Notes under the pieces: model-generated
The model's database searches: none
The model's input: the letters and a program-made list of their open reading frames with translations, nothing else
What the model was told of the DNA's origin: nothing
Made by a program: the position numbers and the translations under genes
Shown here: positions 35,968-54,511 of the stretch, piece by piece
How positions within the stretch are numbered: position 1 is the first letter of the stretch
How the letters are laid out: every line of letters starts with the position of its first letter
NCBI RefSeq assembly: GCF_001729245.1
Contig: NZ_CP015217.1
Location: forward strand, 2,848,001 to 2,912,000
DNA: 64,000 nucleotides
Reading direction: 5' to 3'
Source of the DNA: Leptospira tipperaryensis
GTDB lineage: Bacteria; Spirochaetota; Leptospiria; Leptospirales; Leptospiraceae

Positions 35968-38205
35968 TCAGGATTCTTCGAGCAATTCGAGAATTCTTTC
36001 CTTTTCCTTTGTATCCGCCGGATAACAGAGAGTGTGTTGGATAACGGACGTCTGGAAATCTTTGGTTCTTCGATCCGTATCGTTCAGTTTGTTTTTGATC
36101 TTTCGAATGAGAATCTGAGTTTCTTCCCGATCCTTTCCGTCGAGGATGATCGCATACTTTCCTTGACCGATTCTATACTGAAAATCGGATTCGGAAAGAT
36201 TTTCCTGGATCGCCTTTCTGAGTTCTTCGCTGTAAGAGGAGAAAAACCCGGAACCTTTTAGTTTCACCATCCGGGATACATTCTGAACTTTGAATATAGT
36301 AAGACTAAACGAACTTCCCAGTCTTGCGGCCTTTAAGATCATATTCTCGATTTTTTCTTCCACGGGACTAAACGGATCCTTGAACACGGAATCTCTTTCT
36401 TGTATGAGAAGAAGACTGGAAAAAACGGGGGCCAAAACCTCCGAAATACCGACTGCGGTCTCACGATCGCTATCGGTCCAAGGAACGTCCGTCTCGTGTA
36501 TGATCAACATTCCCACAAGCCAGTGAAGATTGATAAAAGGAATCACGATAAAATCGGACATGAGCCCTAATTCGTCGTTCGAAAGTTTTTGCATGAGTTC
36601 GGGATGTTTTCTAAAATTTTCGATTCTAAAAACACCGGGAATGTTTGAGACGATTCCCACGATGGAACTTTCCAGAGGAAGCGTAAAACTTCCCACGTGT
36701 TCGGGAGTCAGTAAATTAGATGCAAAAACTCTAAACTCATTTTTTGTATGCCCGTCCAAGATCATAAAGGTAGCTCTTCGGACTTTTAATTCTTCCTTAA
36801 ACGAGGAGATCAATTTGTCATAGGCTTCGTCGATGGTGCGTATCGCGCCGAAATCCCGAGCGAGGGAAATGATCAGCTCGTTCGCGCGGATCACTTCCTT
36901 TAGATTTATATTTTCCTGATGAAGCTGTTCCGTGTCGTAGATTCTACGATAGACGGAACCCGCGATTTCACCGATGATCTTTAAGAACTCAAGATCCTCG
37001 ATCGTATAGTCTTCTCCGCTGATCGTTTTACTGAGGACTATGATTCCGAAAAAATCATCCAAGTAACGAATCGCAACGAGAAGCTCGGCTTCGGATTGTT
37101 TTAAAATTTCCTGTTCCTTCGCGGGGAGCGCCGGTTTCAAAAGTTCTTTTGCATACAAGACCGAACCCGCGTTATGCACCGCGTGATAGATTTCATCTTC
37201 CGAAGAAATCGTCCACTCTTGATTAAAACCTTCTCCCTGATATTCTTCTAAGCGGAAGAATTCGTTGTCCCCGTTTTTGGAAGAAAAGATACCGATCGAT
37301 TCGGTGCCGATCTGTCCCATTATGGAAAAAAGAAGATTTTCAAAGAAGTTCGCAAAATCAGTGGAAACTCCGATCTCTTTGCTGATTTCAAAAACCGAAA
37401 TATAGTTCTCTAATTTTTTTCGAGATGCGATCTGTAAATCGATCGGAGACGTAGTAAAGTTAGAATCGTCGTCAAAAAGAAAATCGGCTTTTTCCGCGGA
37501 AGCCGCCTTTGAATCGGCTTTCGAAGGGGTACGATTCGCTTCCTTTTCGGCTTCTTTTACCCAATCTCCGAAAGGATCTTCCTCTAGGACCGCGGGAGAC
37601 TCGCTCTTCTTTTCAGATTCTTCTTTTGCCTTCGGAACCGGAACTTCCGAATCTGTCGTAGGTTCCTCCGGAGATTCTTCTCCAAAGAGTTCATCTAAAG
37701 AAAAGTCGTCTTCGGGTTGATCCTCGGCCGGCACGGATAAGGAAGTAAAAGGATCTTCGTCTAACTCTTCTTTGACGGTTCCTTCGGGTTCGACGAGATC
37801 ATCCGGAAGTTCGAGTAGATCGCCGCTATCAAAAGAATTCTCTTCTCCGGTTTCAAAAGTAGAATCCGGAAACTCAACTTGTAAGTCTTCCGCGTTAAAA
37901 CTCGGAGCGTCTCCATCCAATTCGGGAAGAGAAAAGTCCTCGGATAAAGAAGAATCGGATTCGAAGTCAGGTAAGTGTTCTCCGACTTCCGGCATAGAAT
38001 GATGATCGATAATGGGTTCGGAGGAAGCGTGAGTCTGCGGAGATTCGCTCCTCATACCCAAGGCTCTCTGGAAAAAACTTTTTTTACCTTTGAGGGCTTC
38101 CGATTTTTTGAGTAAGGATTTTTTTTCTTCCGTAGAAGTCGACAAAGAGGGCGTGCCTGGAGAATCGGATTTTACTAACTTGCTGACCCTCTCTAACAAA
38201 CCCAT
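35968..38205 (-). CDS. Acidic double-GAF protein with degenerate GGDEF domain
   Basis: A 745-residue soluble protein. Residues 1-240 are acidic, low complexity and probably disordered. Two GAF domains follow (about 250-420 and 430-600). The last 130 residues have a diguanylate-cyclase-like layout, but the signature reads RIGQGKYAIIL where active enzymes have GGDEF, so catalysis is not expected; a c-di-GMP- or protein-binding role is possible. It lies 3 bp downstream of the repeat protein and shares its Asp/Glu/Ser-rich style, suggesting that the two act together. Ligand unknown. Confidence 0.82.
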   Translation of the reverse strand: MGLLERVSKLVKSDSPGTPSLSTSTEEKKSLLKKSEALKGKKSFFQRALGMRSESPQTHASSEPIIDHHSMPEVGEHLPDFESDSSLSEDFSLPELDGDAPSFNAEDLQVEFPDSTFETGEENSFDSGDLLELPDDLVEPEGTVKEELDEDPFTSLSVPAEDQPEDDFSLDELFGEESPEEPTTDSEVPVPKAKEESEKKSESPAVLEEDPFGDWVKEAEKEANRTPSKADSKAASAEKADFLFDDDSNFTTSPIDLQIASRKKLENYISVFEISKEIGVSTDFANFFENLLFSIMGQIGTESIGIFSSKNGDNEFFRLEEYQGEGFNQEWTISSEDEIYHAVHNAGSVLYAKELLKPALPAKEQEILKQSEAELLVAIRYLDDFFGIIVLSKTISGEDYTIEDLEFLKIIGEIAGSVYRRIYDTEQLHQENINLKEVIRANELIISLARDFGAIRTIDEAYDKLISSFKEELKVRRATFMILDGHTKNEFRVFASNLLTPEHVGSFTLPLESSIVGIVSNIPGVFRIENFRKHPELMQKLSNDELGLMSDFIVIPFINLHWLVGMLIIHETDVPWTDSDRETAVGISEVLAPVFSSLLLIQERDSVFKDPFSPVEEKIENMILKAARLGSSFSLTIFKVQNVSRMVKLKGSGFFSSYSEELRKAIQENLSESDFQYRIGQGKYAIILDGKDREETQILIRKIKNKLNDTDRRTKDFQTSVIQHTLCYPADTKEKERILELLEES

Positions 38206-38208
38206 GAA

Positions 38209-41328
<3,120 letters not shown>

Positions 41329-41337
41329 CTTCCTCTA

Positions 41338-41619
41338 TCAGTCTTTCAGTTCAATGACCTGTCCGTCCAGGATTTCCCGGCTCAGGTCTTGTTTTGTCTG
41401 CGAAGGTTTTTTATATCCGCCCGCGATCTTCAACAAGTCTTCTAGGGTATCTCCCTGTTTGAGAAGATAAACTCCAGGTTTTTGAACGTTTCCGCGAATC
41501 GCCGCTGAAATACTCTCCGGTTCGAAGATACTTCGAACCCAGTCCTGGTTTCTTCTCAAAAGATAACCTACGCTTATAAATAACACCAATAAGCCGATGA
41601 GACGGATCGTTGTTTTCAT
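41338..41619 (-). CDS. Small SLBB-like anchored protein
   Basis: A 93-residue protein: one N-terminal TM helix (LIGLLVLFISVGYLL), a short linker, and a single SLBB-type fold (IRGNVQKPGVYLLKQGDTLE, LLKIAGGYKK). SLBB domains bind sugars or proteins in polysaccharide export and competence factors. It precedes the repeat protein by 9 bp and follows atpC by about 80 bp, so it may be the first gene of the SLBB-repeat-GAF-MBOAT-DUF1574 unit or a read-through from the atp operon. Confidence 0.8.
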   Translation of the reverse strand: MKTTIRLIGLLVLFISVGYLLRRNQDWVRSIFEPESISAAIRGNVQKPGVYLLKQGDTLEDLLKIAGGYKKPSQTKQDLSREILDGQVIELKD

Positions 41620-41635
41620 AAAACTACCGATCCCT

Positions 41636-41684
<49 letters not shown>

Positions 41685-41702
41685 TCGGAGGACCCCTAAA
41701 AG

Positions 41703-42086
41703 TTAGCGCGATGCGACTAAAATTCGGGTTTTTGCTTTTTGGAGGAGAAGATTTTTAGAATCGGAAGGGGGAAGTTTTTCAACCTCTGCGAGATTTTTTT
41801 GCTCTGCCTGAAGATCGATGTCTTCCTTCAAAGCGCCGTGATCGGTAAGAATGCTGATAGAATTGTCTTTTACTTCGATAAACCCGCCTTCTACGGAGAG
41901 AATTTTCAGTTTCTCTCCTTTGCGAATTTCGAGGACTCCGATCCCAAGAACTGCGACCAGAGGCGCGTGATTGGGAAGGATTCCGAAGAATCCCTCGTTA
42001 CCCGGAACAACCAATGAGTCGACCTCTCCCTTATAGAGAATCTTTTCGGGAGAGATTACGGATACGTTCAGTTTATTCGCGGACAT
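41703..42086 (-). CDS. atpC: ATP synthase epsilon subunit
   Basis: A 127-residue F1 epsilon subunit: N-terminal beta-sandwich ([35 protein letters not shown]) and a C-terminal helical hairpin. Regulates and couples F1 to the c-ring. Last gene of the atp operon, 6 bp after atpD. Confidence 0.95.
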   Translation of the reverse strand: MSANKLNVSVISPEKILYKGEVDSLVVPGNEGFFGILPNHAPLVAVLGIGVLEIRKGEKLKILSVEGGFIEVKDNSISILTDHGALKEDIDLQAEQKNLAEVEKLPPSDSKNLLLQKAKTRILVASR

Positions 42087-42092
42087 TTCCGA

Positions 42093-46457
<4,365 letters not shown>

Positions 46458-46460
46458 TGT

Positions 46461-46982
<522 letters not shown>

Positions 46983-46985
46983 GTT

Positions 46986-47285
46986 TTACTTTCCTTTTTC
47001 TTCAGTAGCAGGTGCGGAAGCTTTTGTTTGGAATTCAACAGTAGCTTTCAAACCTTCGTTTAGAGTTCCCGCAGCTTGGAAAGCGATTACGAGAGCAAAC
47101 AGAGCAGCGCCTTCAATCAAGGCTGCAGCGATAATCATTGCAGTTTGAATCTTTCCACCAGCTTCTGGTTGTCTTGAAATTCCTTCAGTAGCAGAACCAC
47201 CGATTCTTCCGATTCCGAGTGCCGCTCCGAGAATTGCGACTCCTGCAGCGATTCCTACACCAATATATCCTAATCCAAATTCCAT
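46986..47285 (-). CDS. atpE: ATP synthase c subunit
   Basis: A two-helix rotor-ring subunit of about 99 residues. Helix 1 is IGVGIAAGVAILGAALGIGR; the polar loop is RQPEAGG; helix 2 has the ion-binding Glu in ALIEGAALFALV. The Gln and Ser typical of Na+-binding c subunits are replaced (Ile and Gly), so proton coupling is expected. The C-terminal tail (KASAPATEEKGK) is longer than usual. AGGAGG sits 11 nt before the ATG at 47285; the ATG at 47294 is too close to it. Confidence 0.94.
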   Translation of the reverse strand: MEFGLGYIGVGIAAGVAILGAALGIGRIGGSATEGISRQPEAGGKIQTAMIIAAALIEGAALFALVIAFQAAGTLNEGLKATVEFQTKASAPATEEKGK

Positions 47286-47325
47286 ATTGCCCATTGCCTC
47301 CTGTGTTTATTGCAATATTCTACAA

Positions 47326-48360
47326 TCAATGCCTATGCATGCTTAATCCAACGAATAAGGAAGTAAGCAATACGAAAATGTATGCCTGGAGAAAAGCCAC
47401 AAAGATCTCCAGAACATAAATCAATCCGGAACCGATCACCGAAACGGGAACGATTCCCCAAGATTGAAACTGAAAGATAAAACCCATCAGAGCGAGAATG
47501 ATAACGTGTCCCGCTGTCATGTTTGCCAAAAGACGCACGGTAAGTGCGAATGTTTTTGCCATTGGAGAAACGATAAACTCCAGAGGCCACATGATCAAAT
47601 AAAGCGGAAGAGGAACTCCGTTTGGAACGGAATGCCAGATAAACTTTGGTCCTTGGTAAATAAAGCCGGCGCTGTAGATCAAAAGCATCGTAAGAAGAGC
47701 AAGAGTCATCGTTACCGAGATATCACCGGTAACCGTAATTCCACTCCAGAGTTTTGCTACGAGAGGCATGTTGTGGTGATCTACGTGGATGATTCCCGCA
47801 GATTCTCCCACGACAGCGAGAAGTTCTCCGACCGGAGGAACAAGTCCCATCAAATTACAAAAGAGAATAAAGAAGAATAACGTGAAGATGTAGTGATAAT
47901 AGCCGTGACCGTGTCCGTGCATACTTTCATCCACGATGTCTTTTTTGAGAAAGTTTACAAAAACTTCCACAGTGTTCGCAAAACGAGACTGAACTTTCAG
48001 AGGATTCCTCGCGATGATTCGAGCCGCGGGAATAAAGATAAGAAAAAGAAGAAGAGCTACGATCCACATCATAGTTACGCGTTTTGTGATGTGCATATCA
48101 AAACCGCCGACGTAGTGAAAACGTTTTCCGTTTTCGTGATCGGTAAAGATCGAAGCGTTCTTTGGATCAAAGCCCGATTCTCCTTCGAACACCTGGACGC
48201 CGCCTAAGTTAAAAGGAAACTCAGGGTTATCCATCAAGTGATGGACGATGACTTCATTGAGATCGAAGGCCTTTTCTTTATGAGAAGATTCCTCGGACGC
48301 AAAGATAGGGAATTGAAGTAGTATAACTAAGAACGCAAAGAAGATTAACTTTTTTGTCAT
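47326..48360 (-). CDS. atpB: ATP synthase a subunit
   Basis: A polytopic Fo a subunit, 344 residues from the ATG at 48360. The longer frame begins at TTG 48396, with another ATG at 48384; none has a clear SD. It has an unusually long N-terminal part: a hydrophobic signal-like segment (LIFFAFLVILLQFPIFA) and about 80 periplasmic residues before the membrane core. The essential Arg is in LTVRLLANMTAGH. It conducts protons to the c ring. Confidence 0.93.
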   Translation of the reverse strand: MTKKLIFFAFLVILLQFPIFASEESSHKEKAFDLNEVIVHHLMDNPEFPFNLGGVQVFEGESGFDPKNASIFTDHENGKRFHYVGGFDMHITKRVTMMWIVALLLFLIFIPAARIIARNPLKVQSRFANTVEVFVNFLKKDIVDESMHGHGHGYYHYIFTLFFFILFCNLMGLVPPVGELLAVVGESAGIIHVDHHNMPLVAKLWSGITVTGDISVTMTLALLTMLLIYSAGFIYQGPKFIWHSVPNGVPLPLYLIMWPLEFIVSPMAKTFALTVRLLANMTAGHVIILALMGFIFQFQSWGIVPVSVIGSGLIYVLEIFVAFLQAYIFVLLTSLFVGLSMHRH

Positions 48361-48469
48361 AAAAGAAGTCTGGTTTAGATTCATTTTTCGAGTCAATAGT
48401 GGATCGTTGTAACGAAAACCACCGGCACAGAATTGGCGACATTCCGGTTTTCTTTTTATTGCAACGGGA

Positions 48470-48812
<343 letters not shown>

Positions 48813-48904
48813 TGTTGTTTCCTTTTTGAAACGAGTTTATTCAAGAAAGGACAAGCGCTTTTGAGAAAGATATTAGAATTTTATTTCGAAGTTTAGAATG
48901 GTGT

Positions 48905-48919
48905 GAGTTCCTACTTTTT
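48905..48919. repeat. GTAGGAACTC repeat copy (inverted)
   Basis: GAGTTCCTACTTTTT, a half of the dispersed dyad in reverse orientation, in the 207-bp gap between the small membrane protein and the lipoprotein gene. Confidence 0.55.
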
Positions 48920-48984
48920 CGAGAATCGAAAGAACTTGCCTTTGGTCCGACAAAGGATTGCAACGAAATCGGAGGGAAAGGAAA

Positions 48985-48999
48985 GGAGTTCCTACTTTT
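48985..48999. repeat. GTAGGAACTCC repeat copy (inverted)
   Basis: GGAGTTCCTACTTTT, a second copy 80 bp from the first, shortly beyond the lipoprotein gene's stop. Two copies here mark the break between the atpZ/lipoprotein part and the rest of the atp genes. Confidence 0.55.
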
Positions 49000-49019
49000 C
49001 CAAACTCGGACGGACTCGC

Positions 49020-49733
49020 CTATTTCGATCTTTCCTCCGGAGGAATCAAAGACGGATCGAGAGCGGGGCCTTCCCAGAGCATTCTTATAAAATCGGGATC
49101 GGAACGAAAGGCATTGAAGTCGGAATCCTTTTCAAATTCTACGGATTCCTTTCCGAGAAAAAGCGCGATCTTCATATACTGAAGCATTTCTTGTTTGTTA
49201 CCGTTGAGCGCGTGAAGACAGGAAAGATTGAAAGCGAGTCTTGGATCGCTGATCGGGTTGGGAATCATCTGAGTAATCAGAGAAAAAAATCGAAAATCCT
49301 TTGTTTGTCCCGAATAGGCGATGAGATCCGCGGCAAAGTATTCTCTCGCGGAATAGACGTTCTTCGATTTGATTCCTTCCACCGCGGCTTCTCCGATCCC
49401 GAGAACGGGAACCGTTTCGCTAAAAATTCTCGCGATCCAAGAAGCGCGTTCGAATTCTTTTTTGGAAAGAGAATCGTTGAATCTTCTCGCACTTTCAGAA
49501 AGAATAAAATTCCTAAGTTTCTCTCGGAGCTCCGCAGAATCCTCAACTAAAGATTCCAAAAAAAGACGGGATTTTTTTTCCCATTGATTGGCGATTTCCG
49601 GATTTGCGGATTCGATTCCGTTCATCACTTCCGTCCAGCGCTCCTCCCGGTCCTTCTTTGCAAAAGAAAGACAATTCCATTCCAAGAGAATGCAAAGAAG
49701 AAGGATAGAAGTTCGAAATGGGTTTATATACAT
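49020..49733 (-). CDS. Lipoprotein with TPR-like C-terminus
   Basis: A 237-residue protein. Signal peptide SILLLCILLEWNC gives a likely lipidated Cys21. The mature part is helical; the last third resembles a TPR pair (LSCLHALNGNKQEMLQYMKI, ALFLGKESVEFEKD, then a DPDF motif common after such repeats). Function unknown. It is inserted between atpZ and the remaining atp genes on the same strand, with about 200 bp on each side, so it may have its own promoter. Confidence 0.75.
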   Translation of the reverse strand: MYINPFRTSILLLCILLEWNCLSFAKKDREERWTEVMNGIESANPEIANQWEKKSRLFLESLVEDSAELREKLRNFILSESARRFNDSLSKKEFERASWIARIFSETVPVLGIGEAAVEGIKSKNVYSAREYFAADLIAYSGQTKDFRFFSLITQMIPNPISDPRLAFNLSCLHALNGNKQEMLQYMKIALFLGKESVEFEKDSDFNAFRSDPDFIRMLWEGPALDPSLIPPEERSK

Positions 49734-49930
49734 AGGTCAGCCGTATTCCTATGACAAACCTTCCCAAAAATTTTCCTCTTTTTTTAAGCGGAGGATTTGA
49801 ATTTGTCGAATGGAAGAAGTAAAAGTCTTCCTAAAAAAATTGGCCGGAGTTCCGTCCATGATAGGATTATAAGATAGAACTTTAGAAAAGAAGAATTTTC
49901 TGATATAGAAACGATTTCCCGTTCTACATT

Positions 49931-50188
49931 CTACTTTTTGAGAGTTGTTCGATAGATAATATAATAGATTCCGTAAGAGAATCCGAGTAGACAGGCCGCT
50001 AAAAGTCCGAAAGGAGAAGAATGAAACTTCCCATCCAGGAAATTTCCGAGATAAACGGAACCTACCACGATCAAACCGAATTCCATTCCCAAACCGGCAA
50101 ATTCCCAAGGAGAAACTTCTTTCTCCGGAGGTTTGGATTCTTTCTGAAATCCGGACGAATCCTTAGGTTCTAAATTCTTCTCAGACAT
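49931..50188 (-). CDS. atpZ: AtpZ/AtpI-family Fo-associated protein
   Basis: An 85-residue protein: polar Pro/Lys/Glu-rich N-terminus, then a two-helix membrane hairpin (WEFAGLGMEFGLIVVGSVYL, GNFLD, LLAACLLGFSYGIYYIIYR). This is the AtpZ/'ATPase gene 1' family pattern, implicated in Fo assembly or ion supply. It lies 4 bp downstream of lepB on the same strand and so may be transcribed with it. Confidence 0.85.
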   Translation of the reverse strand: MSEKNLEPKDSSGFQKESKPPEKEVSPWEFAGLGMEFGLIVVGSVYLGNFLDGKFHSSPFGLLAACLLGFSYGIYYIIYRTTLKK

Positions 50189-50192
50189 GAGT

Positions 50193-51194
50193 TTATCGTA
50201 GAATCGTTCCGATTCGATTCCAGCGAATTTCCATTCTCCAGAGTCGATAACGTACGGTTCTCTCGATCCAGCCCGCTTTGCTCTCTTCTCTCACGAGTCC
50301 GATCTCGGAAGGATGGCAATTTTTTACGAGGTCTTCGCCTTGATAACGTTCGGCGAATTCGGGCCCTTTTTCCGCGAGTTCTTTTCCGCTCTTGTATTCG
50401 CAGACGTTGTCTTTCCAATTGATGGAAAAATAAATCACGAGCGCTTTCCCGAGAATGTCTTCTCTTTTTACGAAACCCCAGGCGCGAGAATCGTGAGAAT
50501 CGTCACGGTTGTCTCCGACGACCATGTATTGATTTTCCGGGATTTCACAACCGATCGAAAAATTACATTCGTATCCGTCGAGGCGCTTTCTATCTTCTTC
50601 GTAACCTTCTAAGACGAAGTGTTCAAAGCCCGGTTTTTTTTCTAAGAATAAGGATCGTGTAGGAGCGTAGAGATTGTCGAGATCTCCCAGCAATTCCCCC
50701 TCTTCCACTTCGACAGGGTCGTAACCTTGAAACGTATCCGAACCTTTTTCCTTGTATTCGATGACGGAATAGTTCACGTTTCCTTTTTTTGTGGAAAGAA
50801 ATTTGGAACTGATTCGAATCGTGTCTCCCGGAAGTCCGATGACCCGTTTCACATAACGTTTCGCGAAAAATCCGTCGCGGGTATCTCCCAAATTGAGAGC
50901 TCTCTGCGGTGGCGCAAACGTGACGATATCTCCGCGTTTCGGGTTATCGATTCGAAAGAGTTCGGCTTCGGTAAAAGGCATTCGAATCGAATATCTCATC
51001 TTGTTTACGAAGAGAAAATCCCCGATTTTAAGGGTAGGAATCATCGATCCGGAGGGGATATTATTCGCGTCTAAAACCGAGGATTTGAAGGCAAATACCA
51101 GGATCACGATGAGAATAAAGGATAGAGTAGAGCTAATCGGAGATTCTTCCCCAATGGAGGAATCTTTTGATTTTACCTCGGGTTCCAGGTTCAT
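50193..51194 (-). CDS. lepB: Signal peptidase I
   Basis: A 333-residue type I signal peptidase. N-terminal TM helix (LSFILIVILVFAFKSSVL); catalytic Ser50 in NIPSGSMIPTL; catalytic Lys in RYVKRVIGLPGDTIRI; box E is GDNRDDSHDSRAWGFV. It removes signal peptides from exported proteins on the periplasmic face. It has an insertion of about 100 residues between the Lys box and box E, within the size range of the family. First gene of the lepB-atpZ pair; divergent from the aldolase-fold gene. Confidence 0.95.
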   Translation of the reverse strand: MNLEPEVKSKDSSIGEESPISSTLSFILIVILVFAFKSSVLDANNIPSGSMIPTLKIGDFLFVNKMRYSIRMPFTEAELFRIDNPKRGDIVTFAPPQRALNLGDTRDGFFAKRYVKRVIGLPGDTIRISSKFLSTKKGNVNYSVIEYKEKGSDTFQGYDPVEVEEGELLGDLDNLYAPTRSLFLEKKPGFEHFVLEGYEEDRKRLDGYECNFSIGCEIPENQYMVVGDNRDDSHDSRAWGFVKREDILGKALVIYFSINWKDNVCEYKSGKELAEKGPEFAERYQGEDLVKNCHPSEIGLVREESKAGWIERTVRYRLWRMEIRWNRIGTILR

Positions 51195-51236
51195 AGGGAA
51201 AGCAAAAAGAATCTCACTTCAGTTGTCAATCCTGCC

Positions 51237-51276
<40 letters not shown>

Positions 51277-51280
51277 CTAT

Positions 51281-52084
51281 GTGAAAGAGCAGATAGACCG
51301 TAAACTCATCGAAATCAGAAGAACCCTCGTTTCTCTCACGGATCAATATCCGATCTGCGGGTTAAAAGGCGGGACCGAAACCGAGGATATGGACGCGGAT
51401 GAAATCCGAATTCTCCACCTGGCGGCCAAGGATATCATTCCGGTTACCGTGAAGATCGGCGGGCCCGAGGCAAGGACGGATATCCGGATGCTCGTCAAAG
51501 AAGAGATCGAAGGAATCTGCGCCCCTATGATCGAATCTTCTTACGCACTCAAAAATTTTATACAAACTCTCAAAAGTATGCTCACTCCCGTGAACTACGG
51601 AAAAATATCGAAGTCGATCAACTTGGAAACCATAACGGGTTATAAAAATTTGATCGAAATCGCGGACTCCCGCGCATTTCAAGACCTGGACCAAGTCACA
51701 GCGGCTCGCTCGGATCTTTCCGCGTCCATGGATCTGATCCCGGACGACGAAGAAGTGATGAGAGTCACAAAAAATATCGTCTATCTTTCGAGAGAACGGG
51801 GAAAGAGAACTTCCGTCGGCGGGACGATCACAAAATCGAACTTTAGAAAGATCTCCGAAATCATAGGACCGGACCTCATCAATTCCAGACACGTTGTCGT
51901 AAACGTCGCGGAAGCGATGAAAAAGAATCCGGAAGAAGTCGCAGAAGCGATGTTGTTCTTTGAGATCGAACTCTACGACCTCTTCTCCGTATTTAAACCC
52001 GAAAAGGCTTTTTCTTATAAGAATCGAATGGAAACCAATCGGGAAAGAATCGGTGCGAGAAAGGTCCTCTACTCGATTCGATAA
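51281..52084 (+). CDS. HpcH/HpaI aldolase / citrate-lyase-beta-like protein
   Basis: A 267-residue TIM-barrel protein of the HpcH/HpaI aldolase-citrate lyase type. Visible: PVTVKIGGPEARTDIRML, CAPMIESSYALKNFI, a strand with INLETITGYKNL, and VTAARSDLSASM, matching the Mg-binding and barrel strands. Members cleave or form C-C bonds of 2-keto-hydroxy acids or CoA esters. The start is GTG at 51281. The next gene, a TetR regulator, begins 2 bp after its stop, so the two share a transcript; the regulator may respond to this enzyme's substrate. Confidence 0.8.
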   Translation: MKEQIDRKLIEIRRTLVSLTDQYPICGLKGGTETEDMDADEIRILHLAAKDIIPVTVKIGGPEARTDIRMLVKEEIEGICAPMIESSYALKNFIQTLKSMLTPVNYGKISKSINLETITGYKNLIEIADSRAFQDLDQVTAARSDLSASMDLIPDDEEVMRVTKNIVYLSRERGKRTSVGGTITKSNFRKISEIIGPDLINSRHVVVNVAEAMKKNPEEVAEAMLFFEIELYDLFSVFKPEKAFSYKNRMETNRERIGARKVLYSIR

Positions 52085-52086
52085 GA

Positions 52087-52638
<552 letters not shown>

Positions 52639-52640
52639 CG

Positions 52641-52845
52641 GAAGATTTGTCGTAGTTCCGACATTCACCGTGAAAAAGTTCGCGCCCCTCCCTGCGTAGC
52701 GACCCATCGGGAGCTACGCACTGAGTTTTGGGTGGAGGTTGGCAGGTTCGTGGGAAAAAGTGCGAGACTTGTCTTTAGCGCAAAAAAGCAAATTCTACGA
52801 GCGACATTTTTTCCTCTACAAAATTGTAGGAACTCTGACAAACCT
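52641..52845. repeat. Interspersed element, copy 2
   Basis: Shares with 19510-19680 the blocks GAAGA..TGTCG, CCGACA, GTGAAAA, CGCGCCCC, GGGTGGAGGTT, TTCGTGGGAAAAA and a terminal TTGTAGGAACTC dyad (about 52823-52840). It has an extra hairpin with 8-bp perfect arms (TGCGTAGC at 52693-52700, GCTACGCA at 52713-52720), absent from copy 1. Same orientation as copy 1. Confidence 0.65.
52823..52841. repeat. GTAGGAACTC dyad copy
   Basis: ATTGTAGGAACTCTGACAA, a slightly decayed copy at the right end of interspersed element copy 2. Confidence 0.55.
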
Positions 52846-53146
52846 TGCGGGACAAGTCCGCCCATTCTTTCTCAAGTCCGAGTTCTTCTTAAAAAAAATT
52901 GAATCCATCGAAGCTTTTGTCCTTCCGCCGATCTGACTCCAAACGGACTTAAAGTCCGATTTCAAGAAGATTTTACGGCGGATGGTTTGTCGGAACAATT
53001 AGTTCCAGTCATAAAAAAGAATTGCACATTCCAAATCTTTTCCCTCCCAGCGACCGACTTGTCCTGAGTAACATCGAAGACGCGTATCGGAGGATAATTT
53101 CCTTGCCAGAGAAACTTTCCAAGTTAGCCTCAGTCCGGGAAATCAA

Positions 53147-54166
<1,020 letters not shown>

Positions 54167-54511
54167 GGTTTTTAAAAATCCAATCCGATTCCTAAAAACG
54201 AAATCAATTTGTGAGATAAGAATTTTTGTATTCCATTCTTAAAAATCTAAATTGTTAGGATTCTTTTTTAAAAATGACTCGAAGCGCCTCCGAAAAGAAA
54301 GCGCCCTAAAACAAAAGCGGGAATAGAAAATGCTCCCATTTTTATCTTAATATTTATACTTCTTTAACAAAAACGATACCAAAGAAGAACTTCGGATCGT
54401 ATCCGAGCGACTTCTTTTTCAATTGGAATCGCTTGTTCCGACAAACCGATTCTTACAAAAAGAGGTTTGTATTTAAAGTTTGGACGTGAAGTTCCGCTAA
54501 AGTCTCGATGA
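54167..54511. other. Intergenic between convergent genes
   Basis: About 345 bp. Holds the hairpin at 54381-54419 and a CCGACAAACC half-site near 54437. No gene or other structure seen. Confidence 0.5.
54381..54419 (+). terminator. Candidate terminator after corA
   Basis: AAAGAAG (54381) pairs with CTTCTTT (54411-54417), and an inner stem TCGGAT/ATCCGA closes a 3-bp loop; an internal 4x4 loop separates them. A T-run follows on the plus strand. It is over 200 bp past the corA stop, so the assignment is uncertain. Confidence 0.45.

Larger units (their letters stand above)
52639..53146. other. Intergenic region with interspersed element
   Basis: About 510 bp. The left 200 bp is the second copy of the interspersed element; the rest shows half-sites (TTTGTCGGAAC near 52987) but no gene. 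The corA promoter is presumably within the last 100 bp. Confidence 0.55.

Noticed and set aside
48903..49550. A 215-codon plus-strand frame
   Set aside because: Antisense to the TPR-like lipoprotein gene and crosses the repeat copies; no domain.
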